64,000 nt of DNA from Metaphire vulgaris (GCA_018105865.1 CM030840.1:11349294-11413293), one strand, 5' to 3'. Shown: positions 22,409 to 33,579, counted from the first letter of the stretch. The notes: generated by a model from the sequence alone, not told the origin. Translations and numbers: made by a program.

Positions 22409-23388
22409 AATACAAGACATTCTCCCAGGCATCACTATAGGAACACACGTCAAGATTAATTATTGGCCAAGATTTTGATGAATTGAATTCGAGACGCGGA
22501 TATAGGCCTATAGCTGAGCGCCGTCGTTATAAAACGCTAATTGGAGCGGCAAACAGCTGGTAAAACAATGCAGTCAATTATTATTGGTCCGCACTCATAG
22601 CCAGCTGTTTGCCGTTTCGATTGGCTAAATCTACGAGATTTCATTAAAAGACAGATTCCGAGGAAGACCATGCACGCGTTTTGTATTTGTTCTTCGTGAC
22701 TCAAAGTGTAATATGACGCAGTCCATAGAGGACAAAATCAACAACGTTAATAAAGCTTGATCCTATTATATGTTTGATTGGAACGACTTTTATAAATATG
22801 CCTAACAAATACAATCCGGAACTGGTGCAATTTAACAGTTTTGGTTAAAAAAAATAACGAAAAATATCGTGTTTCCTAATGCCGGGTGCAGTGTCATTTC
22901 ATTCGCATAAATATTCCTTTGAGCTTTGAATATATGGCTGCGACCAAATGCTACCCCATTAATTTTTTATCTGCACCCCCTCCAGCCTTTCACTTCTCGG
23001 AAATCCAGCGCAACTTGATAAAAGACGAAGGCGTGCATGCTTTCCTTCGAAGCAGTCAAATTTCCCGCAGCTGTCTGGTTCAGAGTTGAAAAGCGAGAGG
23101 GCATCCATAATTAATAAATGTTTCAAATGGAGACATGTGCAGCGACAAAGTGCTCGTCCCTATTGGTGGAAATATTAATACAACGATTTCGACGCTACCC
23201 TAGCTGTGCTGACGACGGCAGGTCCACTTCCAGGCACTTTGTACGCGGCTATTTCAATGTACCGATCTTACTTGACGATGCCTATTGATGTCCGCTAAAT
23301 GGACACTCAACTTCAGTCGTTTTCTACTTCATAGGTTAAGATATATAGTTACTCTAACTGGTCAGATCTCTTGCTCTTCAAAGGTATT

Positions 23389-23458
<70 letters not shown>

Positions 23459-23468
23459 GCTACTACTG

Positions 23469-23521
<53 letters not shown>

Positions 23522-25025
23522 ACTGCTGCTACTGCTACTGCTACTGCTGCTGCTGCTGCTTGCTGCTGCTGCTGCTGCTACTACTACTACTACTACTATT
23601 ACTACTGCGGCTGCTGCTGTTAGAGCTACTACTACAACTACTACTACCACTATTATTGCCATTGTTATTACCAGTAATAAAAATAGTTATTTTACTATTA
23701 TAAATAAATCGGAACTGTAAATATTCAATCCGTCATTTCCTTTATGTGCAGCCAACCAAATGCTTCTTTGTCAAGCGTCGTGGCCTCCATTCGAAATATA
23801 ACGCTTTGTGACGCGCTTAAGCAACGGATTGACGCAGTGACACAGCGTAACAGACAGTGTCATCTGAGCAGGGTCATTGGAAGAGAATTCCGCGTCATTT
23901 TCACCTGACCTGGCCTTCTTGGTTGTCGAGCGATCAGGTTCCACCTCAGTCGACGCTCGGTCATTACCTGGGATTTACGGTCACCTTAGGACGGACGATG
24001 TCTGGTGGCAACTAGAACAATGATTTAGCGATATCTGGACGCTGGTTCTCAGCCATTGGCTGCTCTTAAACGATTCGTCGCAGACGAGCAACAACTCGCG
24101 AGGAAAAAGATGGACAGAGGGAGAGAAGGAGGAAGATGAAAGAGAAGCTATCGAGCGGCCAATCCTCCTCCTCCTCCTCCTCCTCATTCTCCTCCCTCTA
24201 TCGACGTTCCTCTGCACCCGGGTTTGAATGATGGACGAAGGAAGAGGTTCAGAGGGAATGCGGGAACGATCGTGGGAGAAGGGGAGGGGAGAGACCGAAG
24301 AACGGACGAATGAATGAGTCTCGGTGAGTTATGGCCTCCGTTGGAATTCTTGACCGGTCACCGTCATTCGTCACAGATGCCTTCGATGCGTCACGTGTTT
24401 CTAAGAAAAGTATTCGCGGATCTAATTGTTGCACGCCAACCATTTGTCTTCGGATGGAAAATTCTATTTTAGGAAAGGTTTCAACGTCACTTCGGACGAG
24501 TGCATTCAGGCGTCTACGGTGCCTCCACTGCCCCTCCGCTCCTTTCCATTTGTTCCACCGTTGTCCTAAGAGCGCAGCGCTTTGAGTATCTGACTATCAC
24601 AGCATACTAGATTTCCCAACCGAGCCAGATAATTATATTTTGCTAATTTCACATTATGGCCAAATCAGAAAAAATACGAAGACAAGAATAAATAAGCGAT
24701 CGTCGTCTTTTCTTCCATTAAGAAATGTCAGCAACAAATTGCAGGGAATGAAAATATGGGGAGAAAAAGGGGACAAGGCATGATAGGGATGAAATAGGAA
24801 GAGCCTCTTCCAGACTGAATTCCTGGCTCCGCCGCGATGTTCAATATTTAATCAACAGAATCGAAGCGCATTTAGATTAATATTTTATTATTGATTATTA
24901 TATAATATATTATTATTGATTAATAGCTCAGAAGATTGTGTCTGCTGAATATCGGCTTTCATTTACGGATTCAGATGCTTCGATTTTTTTAGTTTATGAT
25001 TTGATCTTTCATATATTAAGAGCTA
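22409..25025. other. Gene-less stretch
   Basis: No supported gene. A CTA/CTG array lies at 23388-23640. CTC runs near 24165 and several small open frames without recognised domains occupy the rest. Confidence 0.55.
23388..23640. repeat. (CTA)n(CTG)n compound microsatellite
   Basis: About 23 CTA units grade into mixed CTG/CTA units and back to CTA. Confidence 0.92.
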
Positions 25026-25382
25026 GGTAAAGGTAGCGGGCCATGCAGTCGGAGAACCGAAGGGTTGGCGCCGTCAGTTATACACGGCAACGGCTGAATG
25101 AGGAGGCGGATTACCGGCCTCTCCCTCGCCGCCTTTCCTTCCACCGAAGACCGAAGTTAACACCCGATGTACTCAGTTGAGTCGACTGGGGGCGCTTGGG
25201 ACAGAAACAACCGAAAAGTTTAGCCAGCCGCGGCCGGGAGTTGAACCACGGACTGTTCCTCAGTCACAGTCAATGGCCAATGCAATGCTTATGCAGACAA
25301 ATCAATCCGCTACCTTAGCAGCTACCATTTTCCCGGCAGACCGGCAGACCAGTGCGCTGACCACAGTTCCATCGCGCAACAC
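25026..25382 (-). repeat. tRNA-derived SINE copy carrying an inserted 82-nt segment
   Basis: The copy matches those at 43778 and 50001: an AAAGGTA tail, CCGAAGGGTT, GCAACGGCTGAATGAGG, GAGTCGACTGGGGGCGCTTG and GAGTTGAACCACGGAC. The last is a B box on the minus strand (GGTTCAACTC). The region equivalent to the tRNA body is split by 25253-25334, after which GGCAGACCAGTGCGCTGACC resumes the SINE. Confidence 0.75.
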
Positions 25383-25569
25383 TTTTAAGAGTTAGCTCAA
25401 ACTATATACTAAACCCGGCCGATACGGTGAAGGAACGTTATTTGCATGGCGATGTACGTATGCGACTTCGTCAACGGCAAAGCGAATAGGGAAAGTGGTA
25501 GCTGCTAGGATAGCGGATTGATTTGCCTGCATAAGCATAGCATTGGCCATTGACTATGACTGAGGAACA
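25253..25569. repeat. 82-nt inverted repeat pair
   Basis: Bases 25253-25334 are the inverted complement of 25488-25569 with only a few mismatches. The arms begin CTGTTCCTCAGTCA and end TGACTGAGGAACAG. The spacer is 153 nt and includes the end of a SINE copy. Confidence 0.85.
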
Positions 25570-25674
25570 GTTGGGCAAAATCAGACAGCCGTGAAATACG
25601 CCGACAAAATAGCTCAAACTTATAGAAAATTCAGCTGTATCCATTCACAGACTCGACATATATGCATAATGTAT

Positions 25675-25907
25675 CAGTGTCGCAGCCAGAATCCCAGAAT
25701 AGGAGGGGGACACATCGACATTTTCGACCCAAAAGACAAAAGTCTTGACGAGCAAAATGAATAAAATAACAAGGTACTCGTCTCAAACGCTTTGAATGCT
25801 GGTGCGCTTCTTCTATATCCGATACCCCCCCTACCCCCAATTACTCACTGGTTTTGGACGAAACTCACGACCGGTCCTGACCCCGAGCACCCATGGCTAC
25901 GCCAATG
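25675..25907. mobile_element. CAGTGGCGTAGCC-type hAT MITE
   Basis: The termini CAGTGTCGCAGCCAG and CATGGCTACGCCAATG bound 233 bp, with a perfect 8-bp duplication, TAATGTAT. The dyad core at 25745 is partly decayed. Related fragments lie at 11546, 13750 and 42793. Confidence 0.9.
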
Positions 25908-26086
25908 TAATGTATATGCATATTTGTTTATTTTTATTTATTTATTTTATAATTATACTTACAGTATCAATCTATATATATTTAACAAAGAAGAATACAT
26001 GTAGATTAGAAAGACTCTTGAGAGAAAGTTCACAACTCAAGACGATTGGGTCAGCTATGGTGGCGCGACATTACTTGGGGTCATCT

Positions 26087-27246
26087 TTGATTAGCCTTTA
26101 CCTAAGAAGATATAACCTACGAACTACATATGCGATGTGATTGATAAAGCACAATATTTCCGAGAAAAAGCATCAACAATTCACTTTGTGACCCGACCGG
26201 ATTCTCGACATAATAATAAAGCATTACACCGGACCGACCACTTCACTTCTTCTTTGTGCCTGGCCCAAAGCGCGAGGCGCTGCGCTATTACCCCATCCGG
26301 TGCGGTTGAACTGGGGGTCCGGGTAATGGACGGTCGGTCAATTAGGCAATTTACAGTTGCTTCGGCTTTGGCAGATCGTCGTCGCCGAAGATTCTCTGCT
26401 CTCCCAGAGAGACAACCTTTGGAATATTATCCGACAGACAACGGACAGACGCGTCTGTTTCTCCGTCGACGGAGGACCGAATTCTACAAGCGCCCGTTCC
26501 ACGGAACGGGCGCTTGTAGAATTCGGTCCTCCGTCGACGGAGAAACAGACGCATCTGTCAAATGCATGGCAGAGACCGCGCCCGACTGCGTCAACTGTAA
26601 TCAATTTATGGCGAAGCCCGTCGACGGCGAAAAAATATCAATACCAATTACGCCAAAAGCGCTAGGCATATACATGTATGACCGGTTCACGGGGTCACAG
26701 CCGGTCGTTTCACCCGCATGACCAACTACCGGAGAACACCCCCTCCCTCCCTCCCTCCCTCCCTCGCTCCCTCGCCAGAGCCATTGGGCGAAAAAACAAC
26801 GAAACTTCCGGCAATCGCAAAGATATTTCGATTGAGGAAGAAACAAGACAAACGCAGCTCAAGTATAAGAAATGCATCAAATTACCAGATAAACACGAGA
26901 TGCGCTGAGGCCGAATGTCCCTCATCCCCTCCCTCCATCAATCTGAGTAAATTGCCTTCAAAGGATCGTCTCGTGGGCCTGTATATTAATCGAAATGAAA
27001 TTTAGCATAAAACTGCGATTTCACATCAATGAAAAATTTTGCCAGACTTCAAAAGCTTCGAATCCATCTTTGTTTCTGTTCAGAAACGGATCTATGTACA
27101 TTTGGGCGATTCCGGTCGGATCACAAAGTGAATAGTTGATGTGAATAGTGAATAGTTGATGCTTTTTCTCGGAAATATTGCGATATCAATCACATCGTAT
27201 ATGTAGTTCATAGATTATTATGTCTTCTTGGGTAAAGGCTAATCAC
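26087..27246. mobile_element. Foldback element with long inverted termini and a central palindrome
   Basis: Inverted termini of about 120-140 bp run from 26087 to 26206 and 27107 to 27246; shared blocks include TGATTAGCCTTTACC, GAACTACATAT and AATATTTCCGAGAAAAAGC. The right arm carries an internal duplication of about 20 bp (TGAATAGTTGATG). Inside lies a palindrome of 2 x 57 nt. No transposase domain is seen in the 194-residue frame that crosses it. The superfamily is unknown. Confidence 0.85.
26444..26559. repeat. 116-bp near-perfect palindrome
   Basis: The arms 26444-26500 and 26503-26559 pair at 56 of 57 positions around a 2-nt centre (CCGTTCC AC GGAACGG). The single mismatch is C26450 with A26553. 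The DNA could form a cruciform, and its RNA a long hairpin. Confidence 0.95.
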
Positions 27247-27480
27247 GGCGAGATGTTAACGAAATGACAGGTTTAAGTCGATTCTCAGTCTATAGAATGA
27301 AAGAATAATTAAGACCGAGGGACTTTTTGTGCTGCTTTTTCAACAGAGACTTTCTCCCTTACTAATTCTTTATTTTCTGAAGCACATAATATAAACATCT
27401 AAACGGCGGCGGCGCACTAGATCAGAATATCCAGGCAGTTCTTCGTCCGATGCGCTTCTGTAATACGCGCACAGCCCGCC

Positions 27481-27600
27481 GGTCCATTTGGCACCGCCCG
27501 TCCATCCACTTAACGCAAGGCCGCCGAAGTTAAGCTGTGCCGGGCGCGGCCGGTACTTAGACGGGTGACCGTCCAAGCCGTTTACCGCTGCGATGTCGAC
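27481..27600 (+). rRNA. 5S rRNA-like sequence (pseudogene or 5S-derived SINE head)
   Basis: The 3' two thirds match animal 5S rRNA: CCGAAGTTAAGC, then CGGGCGCGGCCGG, then GGTACTTAGACGGGTGACCG. These cover the A box (27527-) and C box (27551-27569) of the internal promoter. The 5' part is poorly conserved and seems to carry an insertion of about 15 nt. It is probably a pseudogene or a SINE3-type head rather than a working gene. Confidence 0.7.
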
Positions 27601-27743
27601 CAGCGCTCAGACAGCTTCAGCTGTTTTCAAAGATAATAGCAATCTTACGCCTGCAGGTTGGTCTCTTAATCTCCCCCTCCGCCGCTATCTTTCTATATCG
27701 CATCGTTCGATTAATCTCACCTGATAATTATATAACCTACGGC

Positions 27744-28673
27744 CAGTGTTAGGAAAGATCACTTGTAAAATGATCTTGATCAAAGATCAAGATCACTAGA
27801 GAAAAATTGATCTAAGATCAAGATCAAAGATCACTAGAGTATAAATGATCTAAGATCAAGATCACTTTAAAAGTGATCTAAGATCAAAGATCATTACAAA
27901 TATAGTTATATCATGTATGACGTGTCACGTATGATAACGATACAAGTTTCCACTGTACGATGCATGTAAACTTTTGTAATACTAAGTTACTAACACAACT
28001 GAAAACAGTTCATGACAATTTTAGCAACTAACTGTCAGTTCACAGTCAGTGTTGAACACGGCAGTTCATTTTCAGCATGAGCAGACGCTCAAACGTTGCA
28101 TCAGACAACCTGCTTCTTCGCGGTGTAGCTATCAAACCTCCAATACTAAAAAGTCTTTCGACAGGCGCAGAAGATGGTAGGGTTGTGCTATATTTCACAA
28201 ATGCTGCCTTGACACGTGGGTATGCCAACAAGCTAGGAAGTTCCTTATTTGGGTTATTCAGGTAGTGCATGACCTCTATCTTGACTGCATTTTCACGACC
28301 AGTTGCAACTGAGCAAGCCTCCCTCTGAGTCCCAGTGGCAGTGCCAGTACTAATGTCAGGGCCATACCCATAATCCTCATCATCTGCACCGGCTGCACTA
28401 GCATGATCATTGAGGTCCGAATGCTTTATTTGTCCGCCATTTTACTCAATACACATTGAAGTTCGTTGATTGATTGACTTAGTTGGGAGAATACTTATAA
28501 TTTGATCTTTGATCTTCTGTTGATAATAAAGATCAAAATCACCAAAAAAGTGATTTAAAATCAGAGTCAAAGATCAGTAGTAAAAAGTGATCTAGATCAA
28601 AGATCAAAGATCATGAATTGTGATCTTCGATCGTGATCTTTGATCTTTTGATCTAAGATCACTCCTAACACTG
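27744..28673. mobile_element. hAT transposon remnant with transposase C-terminus
   Basis: The termini CAGTGTTAGGAAAGATCAC and GATCACTCCTAACACTG are flanked by the perfect 8-bp duplication CCTACGGC at 27736-27743 and 28674-28681. Subterminal DNA is packed with AAGATCA repeats. The interior retains the end of a transposase gene on the minus strand, so this is an internally deleted copy of an autonomous hAT. Confidence 0.95.
28046..28441 (-). pseudogene. hAT transposase, C-terminal dimerisation domain fragment
   Basis: An open frame of 131 codons, bounded upstream by a TAA at 28442-28444. Its C-terminal half reads SSAPVERLFSIGG, then TPRRSRLSD, then FERLLMLKMN, the hallmark of the hAT family C-terminal dimerisation region. 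The upstream part is acidic (DDEDYGYGPD). The catalytic RNase-H-like domain is absent, so the protein cannot catalyse transposition. Confidence 0.9.
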
Positions 28674-28748
28674 CCTACGGCGCAAAATAGTCAACATCGT
28701 ATCTTTGTATATTTCAAATGCCATCTGTTGTTTCGTATCGGTCTGTCT

Positions 28749-28948
28749 CAGGACCGTATGAAGTGGGAGTGCAGGACACCCCTGGAAAAATTCAGGGGGT
28801 GCAGCGCACCCCCTGAAAAACGAGGCTGGTTTTTTCCTGTCAGGATTTTTTAAGAGAAGATAAAGGATAAAGGGAAGAGTGATGAACTTTTATGTTTGTC
28901 GGGATTTTTAAAAACTGCAACCCGTGAAAATTCGTTCCGACGTGCCTG
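28749..28948. mobile_element. CTGGCACGT-family MITE, second copy
   Basis: A 200-bp copy with AGTGGGAGTGCA, ACCCCTGG, AAAATTCGTTCCGACG and TGCCTG in the same order as 14119-14401. The flanks GTCTGTCT and GTCTGACT agree at 7 of 8. Confidence 0.8.
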
Positions 28949-29154
28949 GTCTGACTGTGTTCAATACAGCATAAAGTTATTATTATAGTTTTTGAACGAT
29001 TCAAACAGAAGCGGAATGACTGGTGAAATTTCTAATTTTTAGATATTTCCTCATCTGCCTACTTATTTACTTACCTGAGTAATAAAATCGAGGTGAATGA
29101 GTGAAATTGAAATATTAATTCAACGAAAGTTTTGAATCGCGAAACAGTCGAAGC

Positions 29155-29472
29155 CAGTGGTGTAGCCAGGATTTCCGGAAGTGGGGGGGGGGGTTGGTTT
29201 CGATCGTGACCAAACTTTGCAATTTCTTTCTTATTTTTCTTTTTTAGGATCTGACAAGCAAGAAAGGTCGTCACCTTTGTATTCTTTCTAGTTTTTTTCT
29301 ATTTTCTATAGCACTTAGAAATTTTTTCGATCGACAGTCAGCAAGGAGGGAAGAGGTTTGACCCCCAAACTCGCGTACAAAAATGAAAAATGCATGGAAA
29401 TGCATGTACAAAAATTCCGTCGGTAGCCAAGGGGGGTTAACCCCCAAACCATCCCCCTTGGCTACGCCACTG
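29155..29472. mobile_element. CAGTGGCGTAGCC-family hAT MITE
   Basis: The termini CAGTGGTGTAGCCAGG and TTGGCTACGCCACTG bound 318 bp, with a perfect 8-bp duplication, GTCGAAGC. The dyad core is at 29252-29274. Confidence 0.92.
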
Positions 29473-29684
29473 GTCGAAGCTAATGACAACATCTACGATG
29501 CTCCGAGAATGAGATAAACAGTGCAATGTCAAAGTGTCGTCCATCAAATTCGAATCTGAGAAGAAGCAGAATGTTTCGCAGTAATTAATTGAAGCACTGA
29601 CTGAAGCCACTTGGTCAACTTACTGGAGTTGTTGGAAGAAATGCTTTAAATCAATTCGTAAATTTTAGTGGAACGTCAAACGCT

Positions 29685-29735
<51 letters not shown>

Positions 29736-30346
29736 AATAATAAATATATATAATAAATAATATATATATAATATATATATATGCCTATATATATGCCTAT
29801 ATATATATATATGCCTATATATATATATGCCTATATATATAGGCCTATACAGGTATAGGGCCTATATATACATATATATATAATATTTTTACTCATATAT
29901 ATATACGGCCTATGTATGCATATATATACAATGATGTTTTACTGAGATATATCATATATGTGTGCATTATGTCCAGGCAGTGTCATTTAACGAGCAAGAC
30001 ATTGTGATCTAATACTAAGAAGCAAGTGCATTGGACATGATTGTAGGAGGAGAAAGAGACGAGGTCGTACGCCCGACAAGTCTAGCGTCGCAATAAACCT
30101 GATTGGCAGAAGGATTTCTGGGCAGTAAACGCCGGAAATGTACGAACGCGAAATTCCTGTTGTCGCTTCCATCTGGCGACCAATTAACGAAACATATTGA
30201 ACTGACGGACCGGGATCGTTGATTCCAATCAGCTAATTACGACCGGCGATTAGAGAACACACCCACAGAGAGACTACTAAGGGTCCTTGGCCTACATTTA
30301 ATTAGGCCGTGGTGCATCTTACGACGAGAATTCGAAGAGTGTTACC
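29473..30346. other. Flank of the GPCR gene, including an AT array
   Basis: An AT/ATATGCCT array fills about 29684-29945. The 400 bp before the GPCR start show no clear TATA box or CRE; the promoter cannot be placed. Confidence 0.6.
29684..29945. repeat. (TA)n array with ATATGCCTATAT variants
   Basis: Long TA runs with interspersed GCCTATATAT and AATAAATAA units; strongly self-complementary. Confidence 0.9.
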
Positions 30347-31484
30347 ATGGACAACTGTACTACGACGACGACGACGATGACGATGACGATGACGACGACT
30401 ACAGCAGCAGGAGCAACCGCGGATGACGTCAGAGATAATCCGCTGACGGCGACGGCGGTGGCGGCAGAACGCGTCGTCGTCGGCGTCGTCCTTTCCGCTT
30501 TCGTCATTTCCGCCGTCGCCGGAAACCTCCTCGTCATAATCGCCATCTTGACCGACCGGACCCTTCGCAGGACGACCAACTACTTCCTCGTGTCGCTCGC
30601 CTTCGCCGACACGATGGTCGCCGTCGGGGTCATGACCTTCGCCGTCGTCAACGACGTCCTCGGTCGATGGATCTTCGGTTCCGTCGTCTGCAACATCTGG
30701 ATGTCGGCCGACGTCATGTGTTCCACCGCATCCATACTCAACCTGTGCGCCATCAGTCTCGATCGCTACGCCCACATCCGCAGTCCGCTGCACTACGAGG
30801 CGTGGGTGACGCACCGGCGGGTCCTTATGGTCATCGCCGTCATCTGGATTATGTCCTGTCTCATCTCGTTTCTCCCCATTCAGCTCGGATGGCACAGAGT
30901 CGGTTACAGCGCCGTCGCCGCCACGTCCGTCGCCCCCTCCTCCGCAGCTCCGTCGGCCGACGGCGGCGGCGGCGGCGGTGTCTGTCACCTGAAACTCAAT
31001 CCCCTGTACGCCGTTCTGTCGTCGATCGTCAGCTTCTACCTGCCCTGTTTCGCGATGATCTTCATCTACTATCGTCTTCTCCTGTACGCCCGAAGACACG
31101 CGGAGAGCATCCGCCTTACGTGCAAGTACTACCCGGCGTCCGTCAGTCCCAAGCGCAAGACAACAACATCCGCTCAACACCACGGCGGGGGAGACGGCGG
31201 CGGCGGCGGCGGTGCAGGCCACCCGACGATCCCCGTCTACAAGATGACCGACCACAAGGCGGCCATCACCCTCGGCATCATCATGGGCGTCTTCCTGTTG
31301 TGTTGGACGCCGTTCTTCACCATCAACATCGTCGCCGCGTTCTGTCCGCCGTGCGTCCCCTCGATCGTCTTCGCCGTCTTCTCGTGGCTCGGGTACGTCA
31401 ACAGCACGATGAACCCCGTCATCTACGGGGTCTTCAACCGGCAGTTTCGCGACGCCTTCCGGCGGGTTCTTCTCTTCCCGTGCA

Positions 31485-31536
<52 letters not shown>

Positions 31537-31702
31537 GCGGCCGACGGGGACTCGAGCACGCAGCCGTTCCCATGCGCTGCTACGATCAGAATTCCGTTCC
31601 CGACGATGCGATGACTTCGAAGAACGGAAAGAATCCGGTCAGGGGCCAGCTCCACCGGGGCAGCATCCACTGCAGGTCCATCTGACGCCGATTGATTATT
31701 AA
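30347..31702 (+). CDS. Class A aminergic GPCR, D1-like dopamine receptor type, single exon
   Basis: The 451-residue protein starts at ACCATGG, a good Kozak context. It has N60 (1.50), D88 (2.50), C115 (3.25), the amine-binding D122 (3.32), DRY at 139-141, W167 (4.50), P233 (5.50), CWTPFF at 319-324 and NPVIY at 356-360. TM5 serines 225, 226 and 229 fit the catechol contacts 5.42, 5.43 and 5.46, and N327 fits 6.55. CSTASILNLC in TM3 and LISFLPIQL in TM4 are close to vertebrate D1 receptors, which are also intronless and about 446 residues long. Histamine H2-like features (WLGY, HKA before TM6) leave some doubt. A Thr/Met-rich N-terminus, Gly tracts in loops 2 and 3 and a GGC-coded Gly run near 381-397 are unusual. 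C379 could be palmitoylated. It should act at the plasma membrane, and Gs coupling is inferred. Confidence 0.9.
31486..31536 (+). repeat. (GGC)n microsatellite coding a Gly tract
   Basis: About 17 GGC units in frame encode a glycine run just after the palmitoylation-type cysteine of the receptor tail. Its length is likely to vary between individuals. Confidence 0.9.
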
Positions 31703-32188
31703 CCCCGGTTTCATTCTTAAAACCGTTGCACTTCGAACGACTCACGGGGCCTGATCGTGTTGGACGTATGCATAATTATGTTCAATTCTTTTTTGCATTG
31801 CGTCACAGTTTTACGCGTAAGGTGTCTCTTTGAGATCGGTTACCCAGTTTAAGTGCAGAATAATGTAGATTACGGTGATTGCTAAACATAATGAGTTTTT
31901 TCACGTTTTGAAGAAATTCTCTGCAGAAATCACATTTCCTCATCATGCAGCAGTCGTCTCTCGAATCGAATCGTATTTCCGATATTCTTGATTTAATAAT
32001 TTGCAGGCGATAAACTTCAAAGCAAACGGACCATTCATAAACTTTGAAAAGCTCCGAATATCACCTGAAACTGAAGACAGTTCACGGCCAAAACTCTTAC
32101 GTAAGACCATTTGTCAGGAGAATGGAATAATTCCATGGAACGTCGATTGTAGCAATACGCTCTAAACGTAGGCCTATAGATATCTTTC

Positions 32189-32250
<62 letters not shown>
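31703..32250. other. 3' flank of the GPCR gene and (ATC)n array
   Basis: No canonical AATAAA is seen in the first 300 bases after the stop. An (ATC)n array lies at 32190-32250 and directly abuts the next element. Confidence 0.6.
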
Positions 32251-33579
32251 GGTACCATAACTAAATCGCGGACGACAAAATAGCGGAGACAAAATCGCGG
32301 AGACAAAATCGCCGACGACAAAATCGCCGACGACAAAATCGCCGACGACAAAATAGCGAAAAAACGCGACAAAATAGCGCCGACGTAATCGTGCGATAGG
32401 GACGGAGCGACGTGATTGATTGATATGAAGAGACCTTATTTAAATCTACGTTATTGATTAATATGAAGAGACATTTTTAACAGTTTAGTATATTTTTATA
32501 CGTCTCTTTGATTAGCTTTGTAGTTGTATTAATTTTAATAAACATGTTAAATTGAAAGTTGTGCTCTCTATCGTTTCTTGCTTCGGCTATGTCATGTGAA
32601 GGATATTCAGTATCGTTTTTCCAATCAACTAACTACTCGGCTATGACTTGTTAAAGATAATCAGTATCGTTGTGTAATTTGAGCTAGGAGAAAGGGGGTT
32701 TGCGGACTGAAATTCAAGAGAGGGCAGAGACTGCATGTACCTGTTATGCGAGTTTTGTGAGTGATGGTTGCAAAGTTAGCTGGGGTTTTTAATAAACACT
32801 AGAAAGATGTTCGCTCAGTATCGTTTAATACTAATCTAATACTTATACCTAATACCCAATCATTGAATTCATGCTGAACAACATTTCAATGATCGCCACC
32901 TATAGCCAAGCTCTGCGCCACGTAATAATTAGGCCTATAAAAATCACGCAACTGTATTTGTGACGCTGTACACGTATTTTTTGTGTACGCTAAAACTACC
33001 TCAGGCTGCGAACAATTGTTACCAATAGCAACGTCGTCGCACGCCCAGCCCTTGACGCTGCAATGACTCGACTAAACCGGTTCTACGAACAATTGTTACC
33101 AATAGCAACGTCGTCTTCGAACATCGTCCACCAACGCATCGCGACGTAAGGACTAAACGGTCTACCAATAGTCAACGCTCGCCCACCAACGCATCGCGAC
33201 GTAAGGACTAAACGGTCTACCAATAGTCAACGCTCGCCCACCAACGCATCGCGACGTAAGGACTAAACGGTCTACCAATAGTCAACGCTCGCCCACCAAC
33301 GCATCGCGACGTTTAAACGGTCTAAACCGTCTACCAATAGTCAACCAATCAGAACGCTTGAAGGTAACAGACAGAGAGACATACAGATAAGGATTTTAAT
33401 ATTATAGATGTTAAATTGAAAGTTGTGCTCTCTATCGTTTCTTGCTTCGCGCTATTTTGCGCTATTTTGTCGTCCGCGATTTTGTCTCCGCTATTTTGTC
33501 TCCGCGATTTTGTCTCCGCGATTTTGTCTCCGCTATTTTGTCTCCGCTATTTTGTCGTCCGCGATTTTGTCTGGACACC
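32251..33579. mobile_element. MULE-like element with tandem-repeat termini
   Basis: The left end GGTACCATAACTAAATCGCG is followed by several GACAAAATCGC(C/G)GA units. The right end is an inverted run of CGCGATTTTGTCTC units finishing CTGGACACC. The ends match those of 47538-48083, which has a 9-bp duplication. No duplication is visible here because the left flank is microsatellite. Inside, a segment starting GTTAAATTGAAAG occurs at about 32545 and 33408, and a 55-bp minisatellite lies at 33126-33345. No transposase is present. Confidence 0.75.
33126..33345. repeat. 55-bp minisatellite, about 4 copies
   Basis: The unit contains CCACCAACGCATCGCGACG, AAACGGTCTACC and AATAGTCAACGC. Two interior copies look identical; the last is altered. 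A related ACAATTGTTACCAATAGCAA pair precedes it at 33010 and 33087. Confidence 0.92.

Noticed and set aside
26137..26721. 194-residue frame in the foldback element
   Set aside because: It crosses the palindrome, so its two halves are read from inverted copies of the same DNA. No transposase motif is present.
30302..31573. 423-residue open frame on the minus strand over the receptor gene
   Set aside because: It is the antisense shadow of a GC-rich coding region. Its translation is Asp/Arg/Gly-rich without domains, while the + strand encodes a complete seven-helix receptor.
33126..33345. Regular repeats resembling a CRISPR array
   Set aside because: The units are contiguous 55-bp tandem copies without unique spacers, in animal DNA.
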